Below are positions 49,118-59,322 of a stretch of 64,000 nt of DNA, in pieces. How positions within the stretch are numbered: the stretch's first letter is position 1; every line of letters starts with the position of its first letter. Under the pieces are notes generated by a model. It saw only the letters and a list, made by a program, of their open reading frames with translations, did not search any database and was not told the origin of the DNA. The stretch is from assembly GCA_002245135.1 (NCBI GenBank), contig NGBS01000321.1, positions 26,248-90,247 of the forward strand, written 5' to 3'. A program made the translations under genes and the position numbers. This stretch comes from Proteromonas lacertae (lineage: Eukaryota > Sar > Bigyra > Opalinata > Proteromonadidae).

Positions 49118-49689
49118 ATGACAAGTGTTCCAAGCAATGCAGAGAAATGGAAAACTCTTATTGAAGGTATGAAATGGGTGTTCTCTCGATGGACAGTATA
49201 GATTCACACCTATTATTCCGTAGGCATTAAATTTAGCAATTGAGAATAATTGGGGTGGAGGTGATTCTCAACAAAAGAAGATCAAGTTACAGGATATGGC
49301 TGTGCAATTGTTTAAAAAGAGATGGGTTAAACAAGGTGGTATTTATTAAAGAAATGTAATTTTATATTATAGATGCTGGTAGAATATACAGAGATGAATT
49401 ATCATACGATTATGAAGATAAAATAGATGAATTCTTTTGTATGGATTGTGATGATGGAAGTATTGATCAAGTTGTAGATAGCCTAATATATATTTATGAC
49501 CAATGTAAAAGTGGAAATGTCGAAGAAATAAAAAATGCAATGCAACAACAGCCAGCTGATATGAACACAGCAGTAATGAAATCTGTATTAAATCATATGG
49601 AAGAAAGTGATGAAGAAGAAGAGGATGAAGAAGTAGAAGATGGTGATGAAGAAGAAGAGTATGTAGAAGGTGAAACAGATGAATTATAA
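49118..49689 (+). CDS. TSR2: Pre-rRNA-processing / eS26 chaperone TSR2
   Basis: TSR2 escorts ribosomal protein eS26 to the assembling small subunit. Three exons (introns near 49168-49225 and 49340-49373) give MTSVPSNAEKWKTLIE, then ALNLAIENNWGGGDSQQKK (the GG-containing helix), ELSYDYEDKIDEFFC, and the family hallmark MDCDDGSIDQVVDSLIYIYD followed by CKSGNVEEI. The acidic C-terminus (EEEEDEEVEDGDEEEE) matches the acidic tail that contacts basic eS26. Two TCAAGC motifs at 49071-49076 and 49089-49094 lie between it and VPS41, with which it shares a 133-bp divergent promoter. Confidence 0.92.
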
Positions 49690-49808
49690 TACAGTTTTTT
49701 TTAACATGTCATTTTCTAGGTTTTTGTTTTTAGTAATAATCTATTTTTATGTTTGTTTGGGATGTTTTAAACAAATATACAACAATAATTAGAATAATAT
49801 ATCTGAAA

Positions 49809-51243
49809 TTAACAAAAATCTGGAAACATGGTACTCATTGTATTTTGATACATATCTGCAGGTCCAGAATATCTGACTTTCCATTTATCAACAAATTTTG
49901 ATCTAATTTCAATAATAGGGTTAGTAAATTGATTATCAACAATTCCTATATCAGCGATATATAAAAGATCAACTGCTTTATTAATCTCATTTTTATCAGT
50001 TAAATCATCACATTTTGTCCTAGAATCATAATAATTATTGAAGGTCACATACTATTTCAATTAAATAAAGTAAATATAAAAATTATACAATGCTTGCTTT
50101 TCTAATTGAATCAGTTAAATTAATGAAATAATTAGCAATATCTTTAAAAGTAGAATATTTCTTATCTTTCTTTAATAAATCAGAATGAGTGAATGCTTTA
50201 TTCATATAAGTGATTAAATAACCACAACATTGTGGTGATGCATTTAACTGTGATAAATAATAAGGTATTCTTTCATTAGATTGTGGTTGAGATGTATTGA
50301 AAATGAATAAATCCAATGATGGAAATCCATATAATAAATAACTCCAACCTTCATAATAAATATGAAAGAACTAAATATATAAATATATATATACATCAAT
50401 AGTACTTATTAAATCATTCATTATTTTAGAATCAATTATATTCTTCTTTGATAAAGATTGAAATTCATTTGATGATTTATAAAAGTAAGTAGCTGATGTT
50501 GAAAATGATGTAGCTAGATTTCCATTATCAAATGTTACATTTTCACTTAAATAAGATTCTAGCGATTTATGATTAAATTGAATATTATTACCATAGTAAC
50601 TACACAAACCAACAAATAAGTATTGAAATCCTCTTACATAATACAACAAACCATTCAAAAAAGAAGGTGATAATTCAGGCAGATTTGAATCTATTAAATT
50701 GAGAGATATTACATATGCTAATATTTCTTTCACTGTTAAGTATTTGGCTATTATTTGTCTTAAGACAATTTCATCTATTTTGTGGTTTTGTATTGATGTA
50801 ATATTACCTGTAAGAATTGGTTCTTTGTGATTTCCCATATTTCCTATTTCTGATATTATACCGATTGCTATTGGTAATAATGTCATAGCTTTTTCTAGAT
50901 CTATGTTGGGAATGTATTTATCTTTCAATTTTGGTGAAATAAATGAATGCCATGACCAACTAATTGTACTGCCTGATTTTAAAATCTTATTAAATGCTGA
51001 CAATTTACTGAGATATTCTTTTACTTTGAGCAATCTATCATATAAATTTGTCTTAGGGTTTATTGCTTCTTCTCGTAATGTTTTTAATTGATCTGGTATA
51101 GTGCCATATTCCTGTTTATTTCCTGTATTCCCTCCAAGAGTCATTGTAAGACTAAATTTTGAAGCTCCTAATTTCATAGTCATAGCATTCTTTTGATACT
51201 TAGAAAATGCAGTGATTATATCCTTTGAAAGTGGTAAACTCAT
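49809..51243 (-). CDS. Paralogue A of an unrecognised helical family (BRO1-like?)
   Basis: I start at the ATG giving MSLPLSKDIITAFSKYQKN. Three exons make about 430 residues, almost wholly helical. It is a clear paralogue of the gene at 54472-55857: both share LDIEKAM/NIDLEKAMTLLPIAI, H.EPILTG, the segment LLYYVRGFQYLFVG (LLYYIQGLQLIFVG in the other), and FDNGNLATSFSTSATYFYKS (FDDGNLARYYSTAAEFLIKA in the other). After an intron both continue with a SYLLYGFPSLDLF/FLLYGIPTIDLY segment. The helical array, the length and the single central helix bundle recall BRO1-domain proteins (ALIX/BROX), which bind ESCRT-III, but I see no decisive motif. A transposon end lies 70 bp upstream of its start codon. 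Confidence 0.5.
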
Positions 51244-51312
51244 CTCAAAACAATTTTTGGCTTTTTTGTTTTCTAAAAAATATCCGTTTCTATGAAATTT
51301 ATTTTTCAATTA

Positions 51313-51335
51313 CAGTCAAAAACCTTTAACTTGAA
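51313..51335 (+). repeat. Left terminal inverted repeat of the pogo-type element
   Basis: This 23-bp sequence starts CAGTC, directly after a TA, and is the exact reverse complement of 54386-54408. A CAGT start is typical of pogo and Tigger ends. Confidence 0.92.
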
Positions 51336-52416
51336 TTTTTATAACTTGAACCATTTTTCTTTCAAAGTTTTTGCATTTTGTGTTAAGTTGGGGTATTTAA
51401 TTTTAAAACTTTTCTTTGTTACATAACATTCTCTACAAGTATTATTATTTTATAGCTCATTTAAAATAAATGAGTAAATGTTTAATATATTATGAAGTAT
51501 ATAGCTTCTATTTTATTTCTATAGGTATGCAGAATAATAAAAATGGTTATTTGATAGAGATTAGAAATTATAAGAAATATTTGGGAGTAGTTTGGGAATT
51601 AAATTATTTATTATAGTAGATTGAGACTTAGTATTTGTGTTGATGGTAATTGGAGTGAATATAGTAAATGTTTTTTTGACTTTCGATAATGTTCTAAGAA
51701 TAAGTGAAATCAACCTCAGAAACTGATAATAAATGAAGTAAATGGAGTAAATGCAATGAATATTCAGCTTAATAAGAAAAGAATAATCTATAATTACACA
51801 TTACCTTCAGAAAATACCAAATAATGTGATGTCTATACAGTTGAATGAAATGTAAGCTGTAAAACCACTGTTCTGGTTGATGAAAAATGATATACGCTAG
51901 TATAATCACAACATTACTATTAGTTATGATGTAAAACATAATTGTTGGAAATAATGCACATAAGTTATTCAGAAATAGTGTATGAGATAAGACAATACAT
52001 TTAATAATGTAAATTGGTTGATATATATCTTTCAATTGAATGATTAGAAGTAAATATGGAGTAATAGGTTTTTAATTAAAAAGAATCTAATTTGAAATGA
52101 ATAATGTTATTGATGTATATAGAGATGAAGAAGTTAGAAAATCGAAAATAAATTGTGAAACAGTAATTTAAATCCGTAATATTTTTTATATTGTTGTTAT
52201 AATTGTTATGCTGATTTGATGTAATAAACAATAAAGTGCTAATTTAATAAATGGTACATACAAGCTTGATGATCAATTTCTGCGTAGATATTCTCAACAT
52301 CTATTGACGATGTTGACACAAAATATGAATTTTATTTCACTAAATAAGACTAGACTACATTTATTCCTTTTCTTTTCTCTTGGCTCGGCTTGAATTTTTT
52401 GAACAAAGCGCCTTTT
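51336..52416. other. Long noncoding 5' part of the transposon
   Basis: About 1.1 kb lie between the left TIR and the transposase ATG, long for a pogo element. Most is AT-rich and without a supported gene. The part at about 51530-51840 reads, in short broken frames, like decayed protein-coding sequence (CVDGNWSEYSK, NEVNGVNAMNIQLNKK) and could be a captured fragment. The segment just before the ATG carries GCTTGA at 52388-52393. Confidence 0.35.
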
Positions 52417-53829
52417 ATGTCTTGTCAAAACTCAACTATTACTAGAAAATGCAATAATAGAACATTAGCAGAGAAAGCAGAGGCTGTATATGAGCTTGAT
52501 AACAAGAAAACAACAAGAGCTAAGGTGATGGCAAAATTGAATGTTGTTAACTCTACGATTACTAACTGGCTTTATAATAGAGATACAATAATGAAGTATT
52601 TTGACTGTGATAAATACATGGCTACTATTAAAAGAGAAAAAAAAACACAAAACCCTGAATTGGAAAAAGGTTTGAAGATATGGTTTGATGAAGCTTATAA
52701 AATACTACCTTTGACACATATTCCTGTCACGAAAAGTTTATTATTAAGTGAAGCTAGGATACTAAACAAGAATAATGTAGGTAAAGCTATAGTAAGTCAA
52801 AGCTATATAGATGGATTCATGAAAAGAAATGGTTTATCTTGTATCGTATTACATGGAGAAGCTTTCTCTGTAGGTACTGTGAATCTAAAGCCAATACAAG
52901 ATGTAATGAGTCAATATGAGCCTAAATATATCTTCAATATGGATGAAACCTCACTATTTTACCAGCAATTACCTCAAAAATGTGTTGTAAAAAATGTAGA
53001 AAAATCAGATTTTCGAGGTTTTAAGATGTCTAAACAACGAATATCTATAGCAGTCACAGTCAACATGGATAACAGTGTATATATTCCATTATTGTTCATT
53101 GGAAAGGCCAAAAAACCAAACTGTTTCAGTGATGTTCCGAAATGTTATACCAGTCAACATCATGCTTGGATGGATTCGACTGTTTTCATTAGTGCTTTGA
53201 AGGGCAATTACAAGACATCAATCCTCAATGAATGTGTGAAAACTATTGACAATTTCGAAGAAATTAGACGAATAAAAGTAAAAAATGGAATGGGTGGATT
53301 GAAATTTGGTAAAACTCCTAATATTGCAGATTCGATTGTTTATATGACAACTGTATTTAATGAAATGAAATCTTCAACAGTAATCAATTGCTGGAAACAG
53401 TCAACAATACCTACTGTAACTCAAATGGCGAAGCTCGAAAGAGTTCTAGAATTATTACCACCAGAAGAAGACCATAGTGTAAAATTAAGGTTAGCATTGG
53501 CTGATATTCTTGAAAAAATAAAGGTTTTAAATCCTATAAACAGTAAAAGTACATTCATTACAGGTAGTTCATTATATTCTGCAACTAGAATTGAAGATCT
53601 TTGTCCATTTATGCATTTTGAAGAGTCTCCAGCCTTTCAAGTTTCAGTCATTAATGACACTTCGATGAATATCACTGAAAATATTATAGATAGTGACAAA
53701 AAAGAAGAATTAATGACAACAAAATTCAAAAGAAAACTTAATAAACTATACAGATCATGTTGCAATATGAATGACGTTAAGAAACAAAGGATATCAAAAT
53801 GTTTTGACGAATTAAAAACCAATTTATAG
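52417..53829 (+). CDS. pogo/Tigger transposase (CENP-B/DDE_1 family) lacking the central catalytic block
   Basis: The single-exon ORF has 470 residues from MSCQNSTITRK. The N-terminus is a psq/CENP-B helix-turn-helix (RTLAEKAEAVYELDNKKTT) followed by a Tc5/CENP-B second DNA-binding domain (IWFDEAYKILPLTH... VSQSYIDGFMKRNGL). The DDE_1 domain starts normally, with the first aspartate in IFNMDETSLFYQQLPQK and a conserved RISIAVTVNMD segment. After WMDSTVFISALK the protein jumps straight to GNYKTSILNEC, the position of the FK..YR motif that normally follows the third aspartate. The roughly 70 residues that should carry LLxDN and LPPNTTS..QPLD are absent without breaking the frame. Strand transfer and cleavage should therefore be impossible for this copy, while DNA binding may persist. 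Confidence 0.88.
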   Translation: MSCQNSTITRKCNNRTLAEKAEAVYELDNKKTTRAKVMAKLNVVNSTITNWLYNRDTIMKYFDCDKYMATIKREKKTQNPELEKGLKIWFDEAYKILPLTHIPVTKSLLLSEARILNKNNVGKAIVSQSYIDGFMKRNGLSCIVLHGEAFSVGTVNLKPIQDVMSQYEPKYIFNMDETSLFYQQLPQKCVVKNVEKSDFRGFKMSKQRISIAVTVNMDNSVYIPLLFIGKAKKPNCFSDVPKCYTSQHHAWMDSTVFISALKGNYKTSILNECVKTIDNFEEIRRIKVKNGMGGLKFGKTPNIADSIVYMTTVFNEMKSSTVINCWKQSTIPTVTQMAKLERVLELLPPEEDHSVKLRLALADILEKIKVLNPINSKSTFITGSSLYSATRIEDLCPFMHFEESPAFQVSVINDTSMNITENIIDSDKKEELMTTKFKRKLNKLYRSCCNMNDVKKQRISKCFDELKTNL

Positions 53830-54385
53830 ATTAATACTATTATTTTTACATCATATTTTATTTGTTAATTGTTTTTTGGAGGGTTTAACTATAAAATATC
53901 AATCAATAAAATAAGTAGAAGGTGTTGATATGGTTATTTTATTATGTAGATGCCTAGATGTGGTTATAAAGACAAGAATTCTAAGTATAAAATAATTTGA
54001 TCGTTTCATTTTTTATAAAACTGTAATACTTAGCATAAATAGATTATAATATTCATTAGTTTAAACTTAATTCATAACAAATATTAGGAAATTTCCACTC
54101 TTTTCTCAAATTAAATAGTATTCAACAATTAAAATGCTCTAGTCACTACATACAATTCATGAAGCAGTATATAAAGATTTTAATATATAATACCTTATAA
54201 TATATCAAACAATAACAAAATAAGATAGTAATGTAAATATATAGCGAAAATAAAAAGACTATAGATATATAGATGTATTATAACAACGTCTTATCTATTT
54301 CAAAACCCCAACAAACACCTCTAATATATAAAACCATAACTTGAATATGGGGGTATTTTTGGTTATTTTTTCGCTATTCAAGCTG
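53830..54385. other. Noncoding 3' part of the transposon
   Basis: This is AT-rich sequence between the transposase stop and the right TIR. No open frame is supported. It includes a GGGGGTATTTTTGG string near 54348 that echoes GGGGTATTTAATTTT near 51393 at the other end, perhaps part of longer imperfect ends. Confidence 0.4.
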
Positions 54386-54408
54386 TTCAAGTTAAAGGTT
54401 TTTGACTG
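54386..54408 (-). repeat. Right terminal inverted repeat of the pogo-type element
   Basis: This is the exact reverse complement of the left TIR. It ends in GACTG and is followed by TA. Confidence 0.92.
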
Positions 54409-54471
54409 TATCTCATCAAAAAAAACAATGTTCACAACTAATTAAAATAATATATTAAACATTCATCATTC

Positions 54472-55857
54472 TCATTTCGTTTGATTCAATATATCTGGAA
54501 ACAGTAACTCAATTGATTCATTGTAAAGATTTGTTATACCACATGCTTTTGGTAATTCTATCATACTTGATGGTATAGTCAGTTCATATCCACAAAATCT
54601 ACATCCCGTTATTAATGCTTTAGCTATAACCATTGGTGTTGGTTCTTTCCTTAATTCATCCACATTATAGATTGGATCTGGTTCTTCATTAACAATTCTA
54701 TCTTTGAAACTACTTTCTACTTTATCAATAACTTCTTTATAATAATCCACTACAACTGTAACATCTGAGTTTCTAGTATATAAAGATGAATGTAAAACTT
54801 TTATAAATTCACTTTTTACTTTTTTAATATATTTCAATCTTTCATTTAATTTAGTCATGGTTGTATCAAATGTAGTTTTTAACTTTGGAATATTATTCTC
54901 CTTGTTAACACTATTATATTCATATAAATCAATTGTAGGGATTCCATATAATAGAAAACCCATGGATTTATAGAAATACATAAGCAACTATATAAATTAT
55001 AAAAACTAATATTAATATATATATAGATATACACAACATCCATCATTTAAAGGATCACATAACACTTTTACACTTGTATTAGCTTGAACTTGACTTTTAT
55101 TAAACTCATTATTTGCCTTTATTAAGAATTCAGCAGCTGTCGAATAATATCTAGCAAGATTACCATCATCAAATCTTATTGAATATCTTATACTATCCTC
55201 TATAAAATCACCCAATGAAACTTGAGCTATTTGATCACCATATGATATTTTATAACCAACAAATATCAATTGCAATCCTTGAATATAATATAATAATCCT
55301 TTTAAATAGATTTTATTCAATTCTGGAAATTTACTTTCTTCTATATTCAAATCTAAAATATAGCTTAAAATTTCTTTTGCTATTTTGTAATTATTTATTG
55401 TTTCAGTTATTAATTTGTTATCCAATCGTTTTTGTCCTAATGAACTCCCAGTTAATATTGGCTCTAAGTGATTTGCTACTCTACATCTGTCTATAAATTT
55501 GAATACAAGAAGAATTAGCAACATAGCTTTTTCTATGTCCAAATTTGTAATAGTTTCTTTCTTTTCGTTGTAATAAGATGACCATTCAAACCTCATTTCG
55601 TATTTCTCACCACTATCTATTAAGGTTTGATTAAATGCTTCAGCTTTTGATATATAATCTCTGACCATTTTTAAATGATCTTCGAAAGTATTACCAACAC
55701 CTGAAGCAATTCGTCTAGCTTCTTCAAGTTCTTGAGGCAAAGTTCCTAAACTAGTTAATTTACCTTTAAACCAGCTTGTAGCAGTTAGTCTGTATTTGCC
55801 ACATTTATCAAACGAATATGGGGCTGAATAGTCTAACGGATAAGGTAGAATATTCAT
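54472..55857 (-). CDS. Paralogue B of an unrecognised helical family (BRO1-like?)
   Basis: The start MNILPYPLDYSAPYSFDKCG leads to about 450 helical residues in two main exons split by a short intron near 54990-55015. It shares the collinear blocks described for the gene at 49809-51243 (LDIEKAM, HLEPILTG, LKGLLYYIQGLQLIFVG, FDDGNLARYYSTAAEF, FLLYGIPTIDLYEY). Its C-terminus is longer, with helices RLKYIKKVKSEFIKVLH and VDYYKEVIDKVESSF, and ends PDILNQTK. The family is unknown to me; a BRO1-like fold is a guess from the helical pattern. Tandem placement and divergent sequence suggest an old local duplication, later separated by the transposon. Confidence 0.55.
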
Positions 55858-56070
55858 TTTTAAAAAGTCATAAAAATATACTCGTTTCACTTTTTCTTTT
55901 TACACTTCATCTACATTATACAGAAGATGTACATAACTATTAAGTACAATATATCATTTTTGACAACATATTATATGTAACACTATCAATCAATTTTGTT
56001 TTCATTAATCCTTCACTTAATTAGCTTGATTCTGATTTGTTCAAAATAAATTTAAATATTTAAAAAATAA

Positions 56071-58335
56071 ATGCTTAAATCATACAGAAATAAGAAACCT
56101 GTAAAAAGAGTCAAGAAAAAAACAGCTAGAGATTTTATTGATGATTTGGATAAATCTCTATCACGAATAAATAAATCTTACGACATTTACGTCTCTCAGT
56201 ATAGTAAATATATTATAAAATTTAAATTGTAGATCATATGGACCTACTAACAGAAATGAAATATTAAATAAATCATTACAACCTCGTAGATCAGAAAATT
56301 ATACTAGATCTGTGAGTTATCTAGGACAACTGTATATAAAATATTCTATATACTATAGTGGAACAAAACCATATGGTGCTTTTTCTCCTCCAAAACCACT
56401 TCCTGATTACTTAGTTGCTAGAAATAAGACTTTAATAACTAAAGAAGATAGAGATATAACTGATTATGCTCCAGGTATAAAAGTAGTACCATCTGATCTA
56501 AAAGAAAGAATATTCACATTAGCAGATTATGCAAATAGTGCAATGGAAAAATCATATGCACCAATCACAGGAAAGAGAATTGGAGCTGCTGTATTGACAG
56601 AAAACGGTCATATTTACACTGGTTCAATAGTAGAGAGTCAAATATCTGGTTCAACAATATGTGCAGAAAGAGCAGCAATTATTAAAGCAATTACTGAAGG
56701 TGATATGAAATATGATAGTTTGGTAATTTATGGTGATTCAAAAGATGATTTTCCATACCCCTGTGGTTCTTGTAGACAGTTTATGGCTGAATATGGTGAT
56801 TTTTTTATTGGATTGATGAAAGCTGATAGTTCATTACGTATATATAAAGCATCTTCATTACTTCCAAATGCTTCAAAACCAGTAAGATCCACAGTATATA
56901 AAACAACGCTTGATGAAATAGCTGATGAAATTCAAAAATCAAGAAGTAAAGGAAATGATAATATCATGTTTTGGAATACTAGAGATGTAGGTGATTGGCT
57001 TGAAAAACATAATTTCCAACGATATATTGAATCATTTGAAAGAGAGCATATTACAGGTGAAAAACTAGTTCAATTAACAGAAAAAGATTTAAAATATATT
57101 GGTGTAGAAAATGCACATATCCCTGAAATGTTATCTATTTTAAGAGATTTAGTTGAACATAATATCAGAGAATATGGTATAGAAAATAAACAGATAAAAG
57201 AATATGTTGAATTGTTAGATAGAGATAGAATAAGAACAATTGCTAGATTAAAAAGAGTATTTGATTTATATGATCTTGATAAAGATGGTTTTATTAATAG
57301 AATTGAAGTACAATGTGTGTTAGAAAAACTACATAACACTTCTAATGACAATGTAGCTAAATGGTTGAAAGAAAATGCAAAGAAAAATGATTTAATATCA
57401 TTTGAAGATTTTGTTGAATGTTATGTTAATTTAGCAAGTGGTAAAATCCCACCAGAACCTCATCAAAAGAAGATAAATGATATTAGACTATACGATGATG
57501 ATGATGATATAGAATATATATTAAGGAAATATAACAGAAGAGATAATTCTTCAGTTCCACTAAATACAATACGGATATTGAAAGATAATTTCACTAAATT
57601 AGATATGAATAAAGATAATAGAATTAATATTGATGAAGCTTCTACTATATTTGATCGTATTGGTAATCCACTGGATAAAGAAACACTGAGTGTATTTATG
57701 AAAGGAAGAGGTTTAATCACAATGGAATATATTAGTTTTATTGATGTTTTAGAAGCTTATATTGCATTGATTATGAATAGAACTTTAAAAGAATCAATTG
57801 AATTTAAAAGAATACCTGATGAAACAAGTCCAAGTTATACATTTATAAAATCAACAAGAAAAGAATTATTACCATTTGATGCATATAGAGATAAAGGATT
57901 ATCATCAACAACAAAGTCATTTTCTGAATCTAAAACAATGGATCCTGAAGTGAAGAAAGTAGAACAAGAATCAAAAACAGCTGATATAAAGAATCAGACA
58001 AAAAGAGAAGATTTCTTTTCAGGTACAACAAAAGGAGGAGGAGAATCAAAGACTGATACATTAAAAGATGATGATATGTTTGATGATTTCGATAAAAGTG
58101 ATTCATTTAAAGTTTCGTTTAATATTGGAGATCATGTTATTCATAAAGGTAGAAAAGCTGTTATTGAAAGGAAGAAAGCTGCAGAGACGTATTATATTTA
58201 TTACTATTATTATATAGATGGCAAATTAGATATGATGATGGTGATACAGCTACCGTTAAGTCTGAATCTTTGAAAAAAGATGATGTTGTGAAAAAATCAT
58301 TTACTTCAGAAGATATGAAACAAAATACAAAATAA
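56071..58335 (+). CDS. Cytidine deaminase-SAM-EF-hand-Tudor-like fusion protein
   Basis: Four exons (introns 56199-56232, 56332-56358 and 58189-58217) give 724 residues. A basic leader (MLKSYRNKKPVKRVKKKTA) precedes a zinc-dependent cytidine deaminase at about 120-235. It has GAAVLTENGHIYTGSIVES, CAERAAI (zinc Cys about 177 and catalytic Glu about 179) and PCGSCRQ (Cys about 211 and 214), so it looks active. A SAM domain follows at about 280-342 (VGDWLEKHNFQRYIESFERE). Next are two EF-hand pairs with canonical loops at about 381-392 (DLDKDGFINRIE) and 491-502 (DMNKDNRINIDE). The C-terminus (about 665-710) has a Tudor/KOW-like strand set ending WQIRYDDGDTATVKSESL. A calcium-responsive deaminase is inference. 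GCTTGA lies 42 bp upstream of the start. Confidence 0.85.
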
Positions 58336-58384
58336 AAACTATTAAATTACTTGTTCTTTTTTTTAAAAATAAATTATTGTTTAA

Positions 58385-59228
58385 CTAATTCTTTTGTTGA
58401 ATGTAAAATGTTACTTCACCACAACTTGTCTTGTGTTTTTCATGTTCTAATACAATCCACATTGGAGATGGTATTCTTTTAGTTACAGTTATAAAGAATG
58501 AACCTGGTTTCATTTTCTCTAATTCAATAAAATATATTACAATATATACGTGCATTGTTAGCTAGTGCATCCATCATTGTACTATCGTAACCAATACTAT
58601 TCGCAAATACAACAGTAGCATCAGATAAATCAACACTCATAAAATCAGCTTTTCTAAAATCAATTTGTGTAGATGCTTTTTCTGAATCTAGAAACGGTAA
58701 TATTTCTACTCTCCATTTGTTTTTTAACTCAATGGAAGCATCATATAAATGATCTAACAACTCAATCCCAACACAACTATCAAATGTATGAAACATAGCT
58801 GCAGCAAATAAAGCTTTACCACAACCACTACCACAGTCATAAAAATTTCCTCCCTTTTCTTGAAGTCCACCATAAGTTGTGATTATTTTCTCAAACACAT
58901 TCGCAAAAGCTTGATAATCAATTTCACTATAGACAAAAGCAAGAGCTGTCAATTGATTTTCTGCTCTATCTTGGTTTGCTAGTGATTTCACTGTAGCTAA
59001 AGGATAATCTTGCATTAATCTGTGAAAATATATAGCTTGTCTTTTTACTATAAAAATTAATAATAACTTTCATTAATATATACCATAAGCAGTAAATGTT
59101 TCTGATTTATCACCTACTTGAGATAAACCACCTGAACTAATTGATTTTAACCTTTGACTATGTCGAGATAATCTACTCGTCGAACGAGCTATATGTTGTG
59201 AAGGAATTGAATAACGAAAATTACTCAT
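58385..59228 (-). CDS. DOT1-like SAM-dependent methyltransferase
   Basis: This resembles DOT1-domain proteins, some of which methylate histone H3 Lys79. The start MSNFRYSIPSQHIARSTSRL is a basic Ser/Arg-rich leader. The core has LTALAFVYSEIDYQAFANVF, then NFYDCGSGCGKALFAAAM (motif I, corresponding to DLGSGVG) and CVGIELLDHLYDASIEL. Later motifs are QIDFRKADFMSVDLSDATVV and FANSIGYDSTMMDALANN, and the last exon gives LEKMKPGSFFITVTKRIP. Small stand-alone DOT1-like proteins are common in protists and their substrates are mostly unknown, so histone methylation is not assured. It is 49 bp from the end of the deaminase fusion gene, tail to tail. Confidence 0.75.
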
Positions 59229-59322
59229 AACGACTATAATTTTTAAAACTCTATTTTAACCAATTCAAACACAAATCTTATAATATCAGTATAAAAATAA
59301 TATTAACTTTTTTAATAATAGA

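Larger units (their letters stand above)
51313..54408 (+). mobile_element. pogo/Tigger-type (Tc1-mariner superfamily) DNA transposon
   Basis: The element is 3096 bp, bounded by perfect inverted repeats of 23 bp beginning CAGTCAAAAACC and ending ACTTGAA. TA dinucleotides at 51311-51312 and 54409-54410 are the target-site duplication expected of this superfamily. It contains one transposase gene (52417-53829). Subterminal copies of the ACTTGAA/TTCAAGT heptamer lie inside both ends (for example near 51343, 54376 and 54338) and may be transposase-binding sites. TIR identity and the open frame suggest a young insertion. It sits between two tandem paralogues, whose former intergenic distance would have been about 135 bp. 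Confidence 0.9.

Noticed and set aside
51769-52035. An 88-residue minus-strand open frame inside the transposon leader
   Set aside because: It is Ile/Tyr/His-rich as expected from AT-rich noncoding DNA and has no homology that I recognise.
57070-57720. Minus-strand open frames inside the deaminase fusion gene
   Set aside because: They are antisense shadows of the SAM and EF-hand exons, without any recognisable domain.
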